From positions 310,001-374,000 of the forward strand of contig JAQMWT010000005.1 of assembly GCA_029834535.1 (NCBI GenBank): a stretch of 64,000 nucleotides of DNA. Direction: 5' to 3'. Made by a program: the position numbers and the translations under genes. The stretch comes from Chrysophaeum taylorii. Taxonomy: Eukaryota; Sar; Pelagophyceae; Pelagomonadales; Pelagomonadaceae. The notes below the pieces were generated by a model, which had not been told where the DNA came from, ran no database searches, and saw only the letters and a list, made by a program, of their open reading frames with translations. Numbering within the stretch: position 1 is the stretch's first letter; each line of letters begins with the position of its first letter. Of this stretch, positions 38,970 to 48,483 are shown piece after piece.

Positions 38970-40283
38970 TTATGAGGGGGTTCTTCGACTCCGTGACTCC
39001 CATACTTTCGCGAAGCCGTGGGCACTGCTGCGGATCTCCTCGAGCGCTTCGGCGTGGCGCTGCGGGCAGGTGACAACATCCGGAGGTGGGAGGACGTAGT
39101 CGAGGGCGACTCGCATCGTATCAGAGATGAGGAGCGGAAGTTCTCTCTGGAGATGTGGGCAACAAAGGTCGAGGCACGGGTTGGAGTTGACTTCGATGAG
39201 CCATATTTTAAGATGGTCGTCGAGCATGAAGTCGTAGCCAAGAAGCTCGAAGGAATTGCGTCGGTCGTTCGGATTGAGCTTGTCGTGCGATGCATCAATC
39301 GTATACACTACGATTTGGCGAATACGGGGCCAAAAGTATGTGTCGAGCCAGTCGGGTGCGCAGCGGCCTGCATTAACGAGATGGTCGAAAAGAGCGTCCA
39401 AGGTGAGCTTGTTGCCGGTCTCGTATTTTCCATATCTGGTGGACGTCTTCTGGACACCGTCGTTCGTCAGATGCAAGAGCCTATCGGTTACTTTGCTCGC
39501 GGCCAAAGAGTACTGCGTGGAGCTCGTACGGACATAGTTAGCTGTGGTATGCATGTAGCCGTGAACGCCACCACCAGTAGTACGGTCGGTCACGAGAAGG
39601 ACGAAGATGCGTACATCGAACTTGCGGCCGAAGACGAGCAGGGGCTCTTCGATGTACTTTTGCACAATCCAGCCACCGCAGCGCACGTCGCGCCGTGCCT
39701 CGCCTTCCAACATCTCTCGAATCTCGTCGAGTGAGTTGGAAACTCGAATCCCAAAGCCACGATTTGAAAACGATGCCGGCTTTATAATCCAGAGGTTTGT
39801 CGCATCCGTCGGTTTTCGCGTCTCGTCGCCTAGAGTCGAGCCGGTCTCGAACGCGCGAACAAAATCCGCGAACTCGGAATACTCCTCGCTAGCCTTGCCC
39901 GAAGGAATGTGAAAAGTCAACGGCATGAACTCTTCCATGGGCACGTCGTACTCCTTCATCGTGTGGTACAGGCCTTTCTTTGTTACCAACGTTGCGTTCC
40001 CTTCAAGATGGTTACACACCACGTTGCCAGAACTGTATCGCTTCTTCTGGCGATACATGTCCCAGACGAAAAGTTTCCGTCGCCGCCCAATCCTTCGCAG
40101 CGGCCCCTCAGCCGGCGCCGGCGCCATCCACGGTCTCTGCTTCAGGGCTGCGAGCACCAGCCGCGAATTGTTTCCTCTGTTCACAACATACAAATGTCGC
40201 AACGTCGTTCGATGCTGCGGCGCTGCAGTCCGGGATTCGACTTTCTTCGTGTTGATCGCGGGCAGTCGCGTCGTGTTCGTCAT
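38970..40283 (-). CDS. Tubulin-tyrosine ligase-like (TTLL) enzyme
   Basis: ATP-grasp enzyme that adds an amino acid (usually Glu or Gly) to tubulin tails; acts on cilia/flagella or cytoskeleton. 437 residues from ATG 40283 (the frame reads 11 codons further upstream without ATG). Motifs in order: RRKLFVWDMYR (~68-78), NLWIIKPASFSNRGFGI (~161-177, the ATP-grasp K and glycine loop), GGWIVQKYIEEPLLVFGRKFDVRIFVLL (~206-233), HLTNDGVQKTSTRYGKYETGNKLT (~273-296, a TTLL signature), SFELLGYDFMLDDHLKIWLIEVNSNPCLD (~350-378, the metal-binding E-x-N-x-x-P). All catalytic positions appear intact. Chain length is short for TTLL and resembles TTLL3/TTL-type compact enzymes; which amino acid is ligated cannot be told. 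Confidence 0.9.
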   Translation of the reverse strand: MTNTTRLPAINTKKVESRTAAPQHRTTLRHLYVVNRGNNSRLVLAALKQRPWMAPAPAEGPLRRIGRRRKLFVWDMYRQKKRYSSGNVVCNHLEGNATLVTKKGLYHTMKEYDVPMEEFMPLTFHIPSGKASEEYSEFADFVRAFETGSTLGDETRKPTDATNLWIIKPASFSNRGFGIRVSNSLDEIREMLEGEARRDVRCGGWIVQKYIEEPLLVFGRKFDVRIFVLLVTDRTTGGGVHGYMHTTANYVRTSSTQYSLAASKVTDRLLHLTNDGVQKTSTRYGKYETGNKLTLDALFDHLVNAGRCAPDWLDTYFWPRIRQIVVYTIDASHDKLNPNDRRNSFELLGYDFMLDDHLKIWLIEVNSNPCLDLCCPHLQRELPLLISDTMRVALDYVLPPPDVVTCPQRHAEALEEIRSSAHGFAKVWESRSRRTPS

Positions 40284-41865
40284 AATATAGATGTCACCAA
40301 AGCAAACATCGTTCAACCAACAGATCCGAAGGATATACTTGTGTTGTTTGTAGTCCGTTCGAATAATGTCGTTGTCCGAATGCTTCCGTTAACACACAAG
40401 ACAACAGTAACAGTAACTCCTACGGGCTCGCTCTCTCTCCAGGACACGGGGCTTCGCGCTTAATCCATCTCTTCATTTGTTTTTTTTTGGATGGCATCCT
40501 CACTCTCTACTATTACAAGTGCGGCGGACTTTGATTGGCCCATACTCGGCGGGCGGAACCGGCGACGACGGCAGTCCTGGCGGCACTGCCTCCGAACCAC
40601 CAATTCCCAGCATCTTCTTGTCCTTCTTGGGTTTGCACTTTTTTTTTTACCTCACCGAGATACAGTGGCGCCGCGGGTACCCTGCCGCTTGCTCCTATTT
40701 CTGTCTTTTTAATTGCGATCCCCCAATCCGGCTCTTTGATGAGGTTGGGATTTTCTTGCCATAATGACAACATGCACTCCCCCGAAACCCAGTTTGTTGA
40801 CACTCTAGCGGGAGAACAGCGAGCAAGCTGAGCGTGGACCAAGTGAGTGGGAAAGCCACGGTGGATCTTCGCCTCTTCCGTCGGTTTGGTGCGAGGTCGG
40901 TCCTCATTGCCAGCGCGTTGTGTTAGGCAGCACGGCGAACGATTTGCATCGAAAGAAACTATGTGTTCAGGGTTGTGCCACCGCCATTAATCACCCGCCA
41001 CTCACTACGCCGCCCCATTACCGTGCCGCCTTGCTATCGCAAGTTTGAGCGCAATGGTTTCTTTGCCTCGACGCCGATCATCCAAGATGGCGCGAGTGAT
41101 TCTCGATGTCCAGCGTAATAATTCACGGCAGCTAGGCTCCTACGAGGGCTCATGATACCGCGGCAGCCTCGTCAGCATCGAGAAAGAAAAGCGGCCGCGG
41201 AACGAATGTGTGACGACAAGTCCTCGCGTCGTAGCACATTCGCCAGCCCGTGGGATAAGGTTATCCACGCGAAATACCTCTCACGCTGCAAAGTTGGCTT
41301 CACGATCGTGGCAGCAAAATCACAGAGATCATGCGCCAGGACTTGGATCATTAGGTCAAATTTCGACAACAGCGGTGGTGGTGGTTTCTCATCGATTTCG
41401 GATGACAAAATAACCTGCGGCTCCCATGACCTCTAAGTGCCGTGACCTCTTCCAGCAACTTTCCGAGAAGGATATGATAGCGACGAACACAGAGTTCTCC
41501 GCACCCTCGGAGTCGAGGACATAGATGTCCGTCGTGTATGTCAGAATCTCATTCTCCGTCTGTTAAAGGCTAGTTGCCAGGCGCACACCGTGGAGTGTCG
41601 ACAGAGATGCCAGTGGAGGGATAGCCTATAGCACCAGAGTCGGCAATGCCGCCTTTGGTATTGCAATCATCGAGTCGCCTTTTCTTCTTATACCCTTTTG
41701 ATTTCTGCGTCCCTTGGAATTAAGTAAGTTTCCGACGGCGCTTTCACCACCTTCGTCCTATGTTTACGTATCACTTAAATTAAACGCCGGCGTTTCCGAC
41801 GCGTCTCGGCCCTGGTATTGTGCGGAACATCCTAAGCTGTTCCGAAACTGTGCCTGTCGATCACC
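40284..41865. other. Gene-poor 1.6 kb; no supported gene
   Basis: Numerous frames of 65-110 codons exist but none is convincing. A minus frame at 41408-41172 (hydrophobic, 78 codons) and a plus frame at 41152-41436 overlap each other. The composition is near 50% GC with A/T runs, unlike the coding regions, so this is probably non-coding or old mobile-element sequence. Confidence 0.4.
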
Positions 41866-42260
41866 CCTCATCTGCGCGAACCTCGGTGGAAAGTGGCCGT
41901 GCCAACTTCACATAGGCCAAGGCGGCCCAAACTCGCCGCACCTACCGCGAGTGGGGGATCGCCAACGCACTGGGCCGGGCGCGCTGTGCCCGCCCTCACC
42001 GCCCTCAGCCATGTTGCCGCCTCGGGCACCCCACCCAGGCCGCCCGCGCCCAGCAGGGCGTCGCACTTCGTCGCACATACGTCCGGCGGCAGCATGCGTA
42101 TGCCCTACGGGCGGGGCCCGTCCTCTCTTCGCCTGCCTCGCGGCTCGGCGATGACCCCGACTAGGCCTCGCATGCCCATCTACGCCCTTCAGGCTCATCC
42201 TTCATGCCCACCGAAACCTTCAAGCACCCCCCTCTCTTAGGAGTCGCGACATTTTTAAAA
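41866..42260 (+). mobile_element. 5'-truncated LINE-like (family R2) 3' end
   Basis: About 395 bp aligns by eye with the 3' part of the 50.5-51.6 kb copy. It contains the codons for FTEAKAAQTRR...GEWGIANAL-like sequence, the CGTCCTCTCTTCGCCTGCC block and the terminal CCCCTCTCTTAGGAGTCGCG. The frame is broken in several places. It ends 26 bp upstream of the riboflavin synthase ATG, and so must overlap that gene's promoter region. Confidence 0.65.
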
Positions 42261-42286
42261 GCGCTCTCATATCAGGAGAAAACTCG

Positions 42287-43122
42287 ATGCTCGGTTGCGT
42301 TGCGTTCGTGTTCCAAGGGCTTGCTCATGGGTTTGTTGTCCGGGGGTGTGTCAAGAGGAGAATGGCGCCGGTTATGGTGTTTTCGGGGATCGTAGAAGAG
42401 ATGGGTACGGTGGTGTCGCTGAGTAAGAACCCGGAGATGGCGATGTGGGACGGGAGCGTGAGCGAAGGGACGGAAATACGGATCCGGGGAAAGATCGCGG
42501 TCGAGGACGCGTACATAGGGTGCTCGATCGCCGTGGACGGGGTGTGCCTGACGGCGACAGAACTGGACTCGGAGGCGAGCGAGTTGAAGCTTGGTCTTTC
42601 GCCGGAGACGCTGCGGCGAACAACGCTCGGGAGTCTCGAGGCCGGCGATATGGTGAATCTCGAACGCTCTCTCAGCGCGGATGGGCGAAATTCGGGCCAC
42701 TACGTCCAAGGCCACGTGAGTGCGTGTCGTTCGGCGTGACGTGATGGCAGGTTGACGGGACGGGAACAATCGACGACAAATGGCAAGAGGGCGACTCTCT
42801 TTGGTTCCGAATTCGAGCCCCGAGGGGCCTCATGACCTTCATCGTGCCCAAGGGCTACATCGCGGTCGACGGAACGAGCCTCACGGTGTGCGATGTGGAC
42901 GACAACACATTCACGCTCATGCTCGTAGAGCACACGCAAAAGTGCATCGTGCTGCCGACCAAAGCCGCGGGTGCCGCGGTCAACCTCGAGGTCGACGTCA
43001 TTGCCAAGTACTCCCAGAAAGCACTCAGCGCCATGGCGAGCCTCACAAGACGCGTTGATGACCTCGAGCGCCGGCTTTCGGAGGTCGAGGTGGCCGGCAC
43101 CGACTGCACGGGCCTCGATTAA
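42287..43122 (+). CDS. RIBC: Riboflavin synthase alpha chain (lumazine-binding), two exons, probably plastid-targeted
   Basis: Last step of riboflavin biosynthesis: dismutation of 6,7-dimethyl-8-ribityllumazine. The model join(42287-42715, 42751-43122) encodes 266 residues and uses a 35-nt intron with GTGAGT and GCAG. The first lumazine-binding barrel begins MVFSGIVEEMG (~30-40) and has GCSIAVDGVCLTAT (~84-97) and LSPETLRRTTLG (~109-120). LERSLSADGRNSGHYVQGH crosses to VDGTGTIDDK, and the second barrel has YIAVDGTSLTVCDV and LMLVEHT. The typical G-x-x-x-x-G-H-x-V-x-G-H-V-D-G motif is created by splicing. A C-terminal helix (RRVDDLERRLSEVE) is where trimerisation occurs in the family. The N-terminus MLGCVAFVFQGLAHG|FVVRG is a signal-peptide-like segment followed by Phe, consistent with bipartite plastid import. 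Confidence 0.9.
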
Positions 43123-43123
43123 A

Positions 43124-44557
43124 TTACGTAGTCTCCTCGTCATCGTCAATCACGGGGGCGGCGAGGGAGGTCGGAGATGAGGGGGGCACAGAGAGGTGGT
43201 CGAGGGCGTTGAGGGAGCGTGGGTAGGAAGTGAGGGAAAGGGAGTCGTCTGCGTCTTGATGGAGCGCGCGACGACCGCCGGAAAGGTGTAGGTCATCATT
43301 TTTCGAAGAAATAGCACGTCGATGGGCTACGAGATCGCGTTCGTAGGCGGCGACGAGAGGCGCGCGGCCGACGCGGCGTGCGATGTCCGCGGGCGTCTCG
43401 CCGATAACGTTGCGGCGGTGCGCATCGGCGCCGTGGTCGAGGAGAAGGCGAATAACGTCGTCGGGGGTGTCGTTCTCGTTGGCAAACGCCAGGTGGAGCG
43501 GAGTTGCGCCGTGATCGTCGAGGGCGTCGACGACAGCACCCGCGCGAAGGAGCGCGCGCGAGACGCGGGGCCTGCCGCGCGCGGCGGCTGCGTGGAGCGG
43601 CGTTCGGCCGCACGCATCGCCGGAGGCGAGGATGAGGGTGGTCGGCTCGCCCGGGCCGACGGCGTCGAGGAGCGTCTCGACGACGGCGAGGTGGCCCCTG
43701 TCGGACGCGAGGACGAGGGGACGCGAAGCGGCGAGCGCCAGCGCTTGCCCTTTCCCACGGCGGACGATCCCGAGGGCCCCGATACCGAGGGATCCACCGA
43801 TGGGGTCCGCCCCGGCATCGAGGCACGCCTTGACGAGGTCGGCCCTGCCGCCTTGGCACGCGTAGTCGAGCGCGGTTGCTCCGTCGGCGTCGGGGGCGTC
43901 GACGCGCGCGCCGTGGCCGATCCACCGCCGGAGGTCGTTGGCGTCGCCGCGCACGACGGACGAACGCACCTTTTCGTCGAGCTCGTCGATCTCGCGCAAC
44001 TCCCGCTCGACCGCGTCGGCCTCGGCCGCCTCTCGCCGTAGCGACGAGAGCCGCGATTCGAGCTTGGCGAGGGATCGCCGTTTTACCACGCCGATCGGCA
44101 GGGTGATCTCGGGGTCGGACTCGAGACCTCGCACCCCCGCCGCGGCCGCTTTGATCGCGGCCTCGCGCTCGTACCGCGCCTCGCGCAGCCTTGACCGCGC
44201 CTCGCGGCGACGCGCCGCCTCGACGTACCGCGTCAACCGACGACAGTGCTCGCTCGAGACCCTCGCCTCGCGCTTGGCCGCGAGCTGCTCGACGACCGCC
44301 TCGGCCGCCAGCCGCTCCGACTTGTCGCTGACGAGCCGCGCGTTCCGCACGCGCTTCTCGAGCGCCTCGATTCGCGCCGACATCTTCCGCACCTCGACCC
44401 GCGACTCTACCTCGCAAGCGTCATTACTCCTGTTCTCGCGGGCGAGAGCGAGCTCCTCGCGGGCGAGAGCGAGCTCCTCTTCCAACCCTGCCGCGCGAGC
44501 TGCTAGCGCCACCATGCACGCCTCGGCCGCTTCGCACCGCGACTCGATGGCGTTCAT
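43124..44557 (-). CDS. Coiled-coil plus ankyrin-repeat protein
   Basis: 477 residues from ATG 44557. Residues ~1-185 are Ala/Arg/Glu-rich coiled coil (EACMVALAARAAGLEEELALAREELALAREN...), including a repeated ELALARE unit. Residues ~205-420 are ankyrin repeats: GDANDLRRWIGHGARVDAPDADGATALDYACQGGRADLVKACLDAGAD, GRTPLHAAAARGRPRVSRALLRAGAVVDA and DDHGATPLHLAFAN...VIRLLLDHGADAHRRN. A disordered Ser/Asp-rich tail follows. Likely a scaffold; no partner is recognisable. Its stop is 1 bp from the stop of riboflavin synthase on the other strand. Its 5' 330 bp are duplicated, inverted, at 49.7-50.0 kb. A Helitron-like element ends 20 bp upstream of its ATG. Confidence 0.8.
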   Translation of the reverse strand: MNAIESRCEAAEACMVALAARAAGLEEELALAREELALARENRSNDACEVESRVEVRKMSARIEALEKRVRNARLVSDKSERLAAEAVVEQLAAKREARVSSEHCRRLTRYVEAARRREARSRLREARYEREAAIKAAAAGVRGLESDPEITLPIGVVKRRSLAKLESRLSSLRREAAEADAVERELREIDELDEKVRSSVVRGDANDLRRWIGHGARVDAPDADGATALDYACQGGRADLVKACLDAGADPIGGSLGIGALGIVRRGKGQALALAASRPLVLASDRGHLAVVETLLDAVGPGEPTTLILASGDACGRTPLHAAAARGRPRVSRALLRAGAVVDALDDHGATPLHLAFANENDTPDDVIRLLLDHGADAHRRNVIGETPADIARRVGRAPLVAAYERDLVAHRRAISSKNDDLHLSGGRRALHQDADDSLSLTSYPRSLNALDHLSVPPSSPTSLAAPVIDDDEETT

Positions 44558-44577
44558 CAGACTTACCAATTGGCAGA

Positions 44578-46188
44578 CAAGTGGAGGCCAGTAAGTTCAC
44601 CTAGTCACAATCTCTAACCCCAGCATTTTCACCCCGTCAAGTTCACCTAGTCCCAATCTCTAACCCCAGTAAATTCGGCGTAAACCCAATCTCTAACCCC
44701 AGTAAATTCGGCGTAAACCCAATCTCTTTAGTTCGGCGTAAACCCACACCCACTCACCCCAATCTCCTTTGAGCTCGTCGCTCTCACCCCCGCCAATCTA
44801 AGCTGCTTTGATCCGCACACGCCGCTTAGCTTTGAGTTTACTCTAAAAGCCCCAGTAAGTTCGCACTTGGTCTCAGTAAGTTCACCTTGTCACTAAGTTA
44901 ACCTAATCCCAATCTCTAACCCCAGTAAGTTCACCTGGTTCCAGTAAGTTCACCTGGTCCCAGTAAGTTAACCTATATTGCGCGTGTAGACGCCGGGAGG
45001 GGGCTTATCGGTATTGCGCAGCACGTGTGGGGTAGGGTGGAGTCGTCGACCCAGAAGAGGATATCCTCGGGGTTGCCGATCGACAGAGAGCCACGTAGAG
45101 CTGGACGTGGCATAAGACGGGCTTCGCCAAGAGGACGCCGACCTCGCGGGGGGTCTGGCCCTGGCTCTTGGTGATCGTTCGGCGTCGGCGGGCCTTAAGG
45201 GATACAGGTAGGAGGAGCCTCGGTGACAACGACACAATCGATCATGTATCTGGTACCGTTGCAGTGGCCGTGCGACGGGTCGAGGTTGCGAAGACTTTAA
45301 GCTCGCGATCAAGGTCAGCATGCCGTTGGTTGTCAGGGAGTTCAAAACTCGACTCTTGAGAGCGAGGCGTCGTCTTCCGACCCAACCTAGTCGGCCGAAA
45401 AGAACTCCGACGCCTCGTCTCCGGGAAAAAAAGGCCGCGGTCATGCGCGCGTTGTCAGCATCGACAACATCGTTTCGACGGGGCGTGAGAATGGCGCGCT
45501 GAAAGAGCCGCCGCGGGTCGTGGAAACAGTCTGCGAGGTCGCCGTAGACGGCTTGGAGGATCAATGGCTGGCTGGCTCGTGGGCCTACCTGATCCTTACC
45601 CTAAGTCGAGGGACATTCCCAGATTCATTACCATGAGTGGGGGATCGCCAGCGCATTAGGCCGGGCTCGCTGAGCCATCACCGCCCTCACCCATGTCGCC
45701 GCCACGGGGAACCCCACCCAGGCCGCCCGATCCCAGCAGGACGTCACCCTTCGTCGCACATACGTCCGGCGCCAGCATGCGTACGACCTACGGGCGGGGC
45801 CCGTCCTCTCTTCGCCTGCCCCACGCCTCGGCGATGACCCCGACCAAGTCCCGCGTACTTATCTCCGCCCGTCAGGCACATCCCTCATACCCCACAAACC
45901 CACCCACATCCTTCATGCTCCCCCCACACACCCCCCTCTTAGCAGTCGACATTTTAAGACAAACACCCGTCCTCTCTTCGCCTGCCCCACGCCTCGGCGA
46001 TGACCCCGACTAGGTCCCGCGTACTTATCTCCGCCCGTCAGGCACATCCCTCATACCCCACAAACCCACCCACATCCTTCATGCTCCCCACACACACCCC
46101 CCTCTTAGCAGTCGACATTTTAAGACAAACAAACAAACAAACAAACAAACAAACAGACAGACAAACATCTGTCGATTAGTAGTAAGGA
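44578..46188 (-). mobile_element. Helitron-like element, copy B (empty site known at 49726/49727)
   Basis: 1611 bp in minus orientation. The 5' end is TCCTTACTACTAATCG with A outside (46189); the 3' end is GGCCTCCACTTG with T outside (44577). Same plan as copy A: CAAA-type microsatellite (46130-46170), two tandem LINE R2 tail fragments (45630-45960 and 45961-46140), helicase fragment (~45565-45000), minisatellite (44980-44590). The inverted duplicate of the flanking DNA at 49.7 kb lacks exactly this element and no bases are duplicated or lost at the junction, which proves insertion between A and T. Confidence 0.85.
45000..45565 (-). pseudogene. Helitron helicase C-terminal fragment, copy B
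   Basis: On the minus strand, LQAVYGDLADCFHDPRRLF and RAILTPRRNDVVDADNARM (~45560-45445) lie in one frame, and TKSQGQTPREVGVLLAK plus VLCHVQLYVALCRSATP (~45180-45080) in another. These match the C-terminal motif of Helitron helicases, in which N-K-S-Q-G-Q-T-L is followed some 20 residues later by H-x-Q-L-Y-V-A-L-S-R. This is the clearest copy. A frameshift separates the two blocks and no upstream Rep domain is present in the element. Confidence 0.8.
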
Positions 46189-47583
46189 TTCGGGTGTAAC
46201 TAACTTCAGACCTCTCCCGAGGATATGAAGAGTTGCGGTGTATTCCTGCGGAATACGAAAATTGATAACATCGGCCAAAACAGGAGCGCTCGATAAACCA
46301 AACGGAGAAAAGGGTGGAAGGGGAGACAGCACAGCGATATTATGGCAAGCACCCCCTCCCCAAACTCAAGAATCAGAATGAATCTTTACAAGGGAATGGA
46401 AAAGAGGAGAGTAGTATCAAGCAACTTCCAAGCTCGAAAAAAAAAAATCCAAGCTCGAAGAGCCAGAATACACCGTAGCAAAGCGCGGGGAAGGTGGGCT
46501 CGACGGGACTACGGCCCTTGACGCTGGCTGCGATGAGCCCATTGGTCGTCATTGCATTTTTATCCCGATGTTTACGGCCAACAAACAAACAAGCGACAAA
46601 ACAAACAAATAGGCAATCACGCAAGCAATAAAGGGATAAGTGGTGGTATTTAGCCGCGACCAGTTGGGGCCTTGGCTGGACGAACCATTGCGTTTACGCC
46701 GCCGGAGCCGTCATAAGTCAAGTCACCATGGGAAATTATAGCTTTTTCGGAAATGTCGAAGCCTCCCTTTTTCTTGTAAAATGCAAGGTTGCGCTCCCCG
46801 GTCGATTCGAGATAGATTGGGACACCATCCTCATCGGCGAGACTCCCTAGGAAGCGCAACAGCACACTGCCGTAGCCCTTACCTTGGCATTCGAGGTCGA
46901 CGGCAAATGTGTAGACGAAAAGGTGTGGCCCGGGCGCATGGCGGTGACGCAGTCCTTGGCAGACAGTCTCAAGTGCTCCCAGTCGTTCCATCGTCCCGGG
47001 TTTGCCCTCACTTTTCGGGGGGGCTCCCACCGTGAGCAAGAGCTTCACGAAGTCGACATAGCTCCTCTTGTAGATCGGCTTGTTGCTCACATAAAAGATG
47101 GAGGTCGCGGCAACGACACGACCGTTGTCAACGAGCGCGTACACGGAACCTCCTTTTTTGTGGAGCGCACTCGAAATGCACCACTTCGTTATCCACTTGA
47201 ACCACGCACGCCGCGATTCCGATGGCTCCGAGAGCAGCGGGTTGCCGTGCGTCGATTCTCCCTCATAGACCCAGTCCATAAGACCCTCGGGCGCGGATGT
47301 AGAGGTCCCGCAAAATGACCGGAACGTTACATCCCGGGCCTCTATCACCTTTGGCTCGCGTGATACCCGCACCACTTTCAGATGTTCGAATGCGAACTCG
47401 TGGTCCTCCGCGCTCGACCAACACTGGCCCATCTTCAACCACCTTGCAGAGTACGCGCTATGAATCCGACTTAAACTTTCAACAAAACTGCATGTGGAAA
47501 CCAACTTCACTTGTAACAAAACTATTTGTGGCATCTAACTTCACTTTCAACAAAACTATTCATAGCTTCTAAAGTGGAAAGAC
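46189..47583. repeat. Left arm of large inverted duplication
   Basis: Complementary to the right arm at 47881-50039, read backwards: gacctctcccgaggatat near 46208 pairs with the sequence near 49705, the two acetyltransferase genes face each other, and ctttcaacaaaactgca (47476) pairs with the sequence around 47970. The arm continues to the left past the Helitron-like element B into the first 330 bp of the ankyrin gene (44249-44577). Counting both parts and removing later insertions, the arms are about 1.72 kb each. Confidence 0.9.
46650..47432 (-). CDS. GNAT-family acetyltransferase with N-terminal acylation motif, copy 1 of inverted pair
   Basis: 260 residues from ATG 47432. The frame is open 34 codons further upstream from ATG 47534 but that part falls in inverted-repeat sequence, and MGQCWSS is conserved as the start of copy 2. 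MGQCWS fits the N-myristoylation pattern M-G-x-x-x-[ST], with a Cys for palmitoylation, so membrane attachment is likely (inference). The GNAT core is in the C-terminal half: LFVYTFAVDLECQGKGYGSVLLRFLGSLADEDG with Q-G-K-G-Y-G as acetyl-CoA loop, then IYLESTGERNLAFYKKKGGFDI. The first half has SVYALVDNGRVVAATSIFYVSN (beta2-beta3). The gene resembles the fungal/stramenopile N-acetyltransferase group with a W-x4-[LM]-x-[VM] lead; acceptor unknown. Confidence 0.85.
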   Translation of the reverse strand: MGQCWSSAEDHEFAFEHLKVVRVSREPKVIEARDVTFRSFCGTSTSAPEGLMDWVYEGESTHGNPLLSEPSESRRAWFKWITKWCISSALHKKGGSVYALVDNGRVVAATSIFYVSNKPIYKRSYVDFVKLLLTVGAPPKSEGKPGTMERLGALETVCQGLRHRHAPGPHLFVYTFAVDLECQGKGYGSVLLRFLGSLADEDGVPIYLESTGERNLAFYKKKGGFDISEKAIISHGDLTYDGSGGVNAMVRPAKAPTGRG

Positions 47584-47880
47584 ATGAGTTGGCTGAATTG
47601 AATGTATTTTGTATTCATCACACTGACAATTGTAGCAACCTAATTCGTGCGCAGAACGGCGCACCAACGTCGGAGCCCGACGCGACTGACCCGAGGGGAA
47701 TTAATTAACCCGCCAAATCGTTTTTTTGTCGATTTCTCGAAAGTACGTCATGTCACTAACTTCGACTTCCTAAAACCCTTAGACACAAATACATTCACTA
47801 TTTTTTTATTGTTGGCTTACGTGCTTATCGCACCGACGTGGCTAAATTAACTTCAAGTCATTACATTGTACCCCTTCACG
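47584..47880. other. Loop of the inverted duplication
   Basis: About 297 bp unique sequence between the two arms, AT-rich and without a gene. It is the axis about which the two acetyltransferase copies are arranged. Confidence 0.7.
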
Positions 47881-47986
47881 TCTTCCACTTCAGAAGCTAT
47901 GAACAGTTTCGTTGAAAGTGAAGTTAGATGCCACAAATAGTTTTGCTGCAAGTGAAGTTGGTTTGCACGTGCAGTTTTGTTGAAAG

Positions 47987-48414
47987 CCTAATCCTGCGAT
48001 CGCAAAAAAAAGAAAAAAAAAAAAAACGTTGGTTGCGATGGAGGACGGCGCCTAACACGCTTGCTCCCTGCGGCGGCCCCGGCCGTCCGGGAGTGAGACG
48101 GTGCCTGCTCGCCTCCCGGGCTGGCCGGTTAGCACCCGGAAAGTCCGCGCTGGGATGGGGTTCGCTCGGTTGGGCAGAACGCGACGGACAGGTCGATTGT
48201 TCGTGGACCAACACGTCCGCGGCCTGCGACGCTTTTGCACGACCTCGCACAAGACCGCGCGCAGTCGCGGTCCACCATCAACAAGTCAGTCCTCGTCCCT
48301 CGCCTCTGCCCCAACTGCGTGATTTTCCTCTGTGATTCCGTACCGGCTCCTGTCGGTCCGGCCTCCCATGCTTGGGAGAGGTCTGAAGTTAGTTAGTTAG
48401 TTAGTTAGTTAATT
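47987..48414 (+). mobile_element. TTAG-tailed retroelement (family R3), longest copy, with 14-bp target duplication
   Basis: 428 bp ending in gaggtctgaagttagttagt and further TTAG units. It is flanked by direct repeats AGTTTTGTTGAAAG (47973-47986 and 48415-48428). The target is the inner part of the right duplication arm, so the left arm shows the site unoccupied. An A-rich stretch lies near its 5' end. Homologous copies at 50267-50513 and 62611-62899 are shorter at the 5' side. Tail plus variable target duplication indicates target-primed reverse transcription, that is, a SINE or truncated LINE. Confidence 0.85.
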
Positions 48415-48483
48415 AGTTTTGTTGAAAGTTTAAGTCGGATTTATAGCGTGTACAAGTACTTGTACTCTGCAAGGTGGTTGAAG

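Noticed and set aside
42287-42739. Riboflavin synthase as a truncated 150-codon gene ending at 42739
   Set aside because: The downstream frame from 42751 carries the second half of the enzyme, and a GTGAGT...GCAG intron of 35 nt joins them in phase.
47476-47986. A 511-bp element with 106-bp terminal inverted repeats (MITE-like)
   Set aside because: The inverted repeats continue outwards into the large arms (tttaagtcgg on both sides), so this is the inner part of the big inverted duplication, not a separate transposon.
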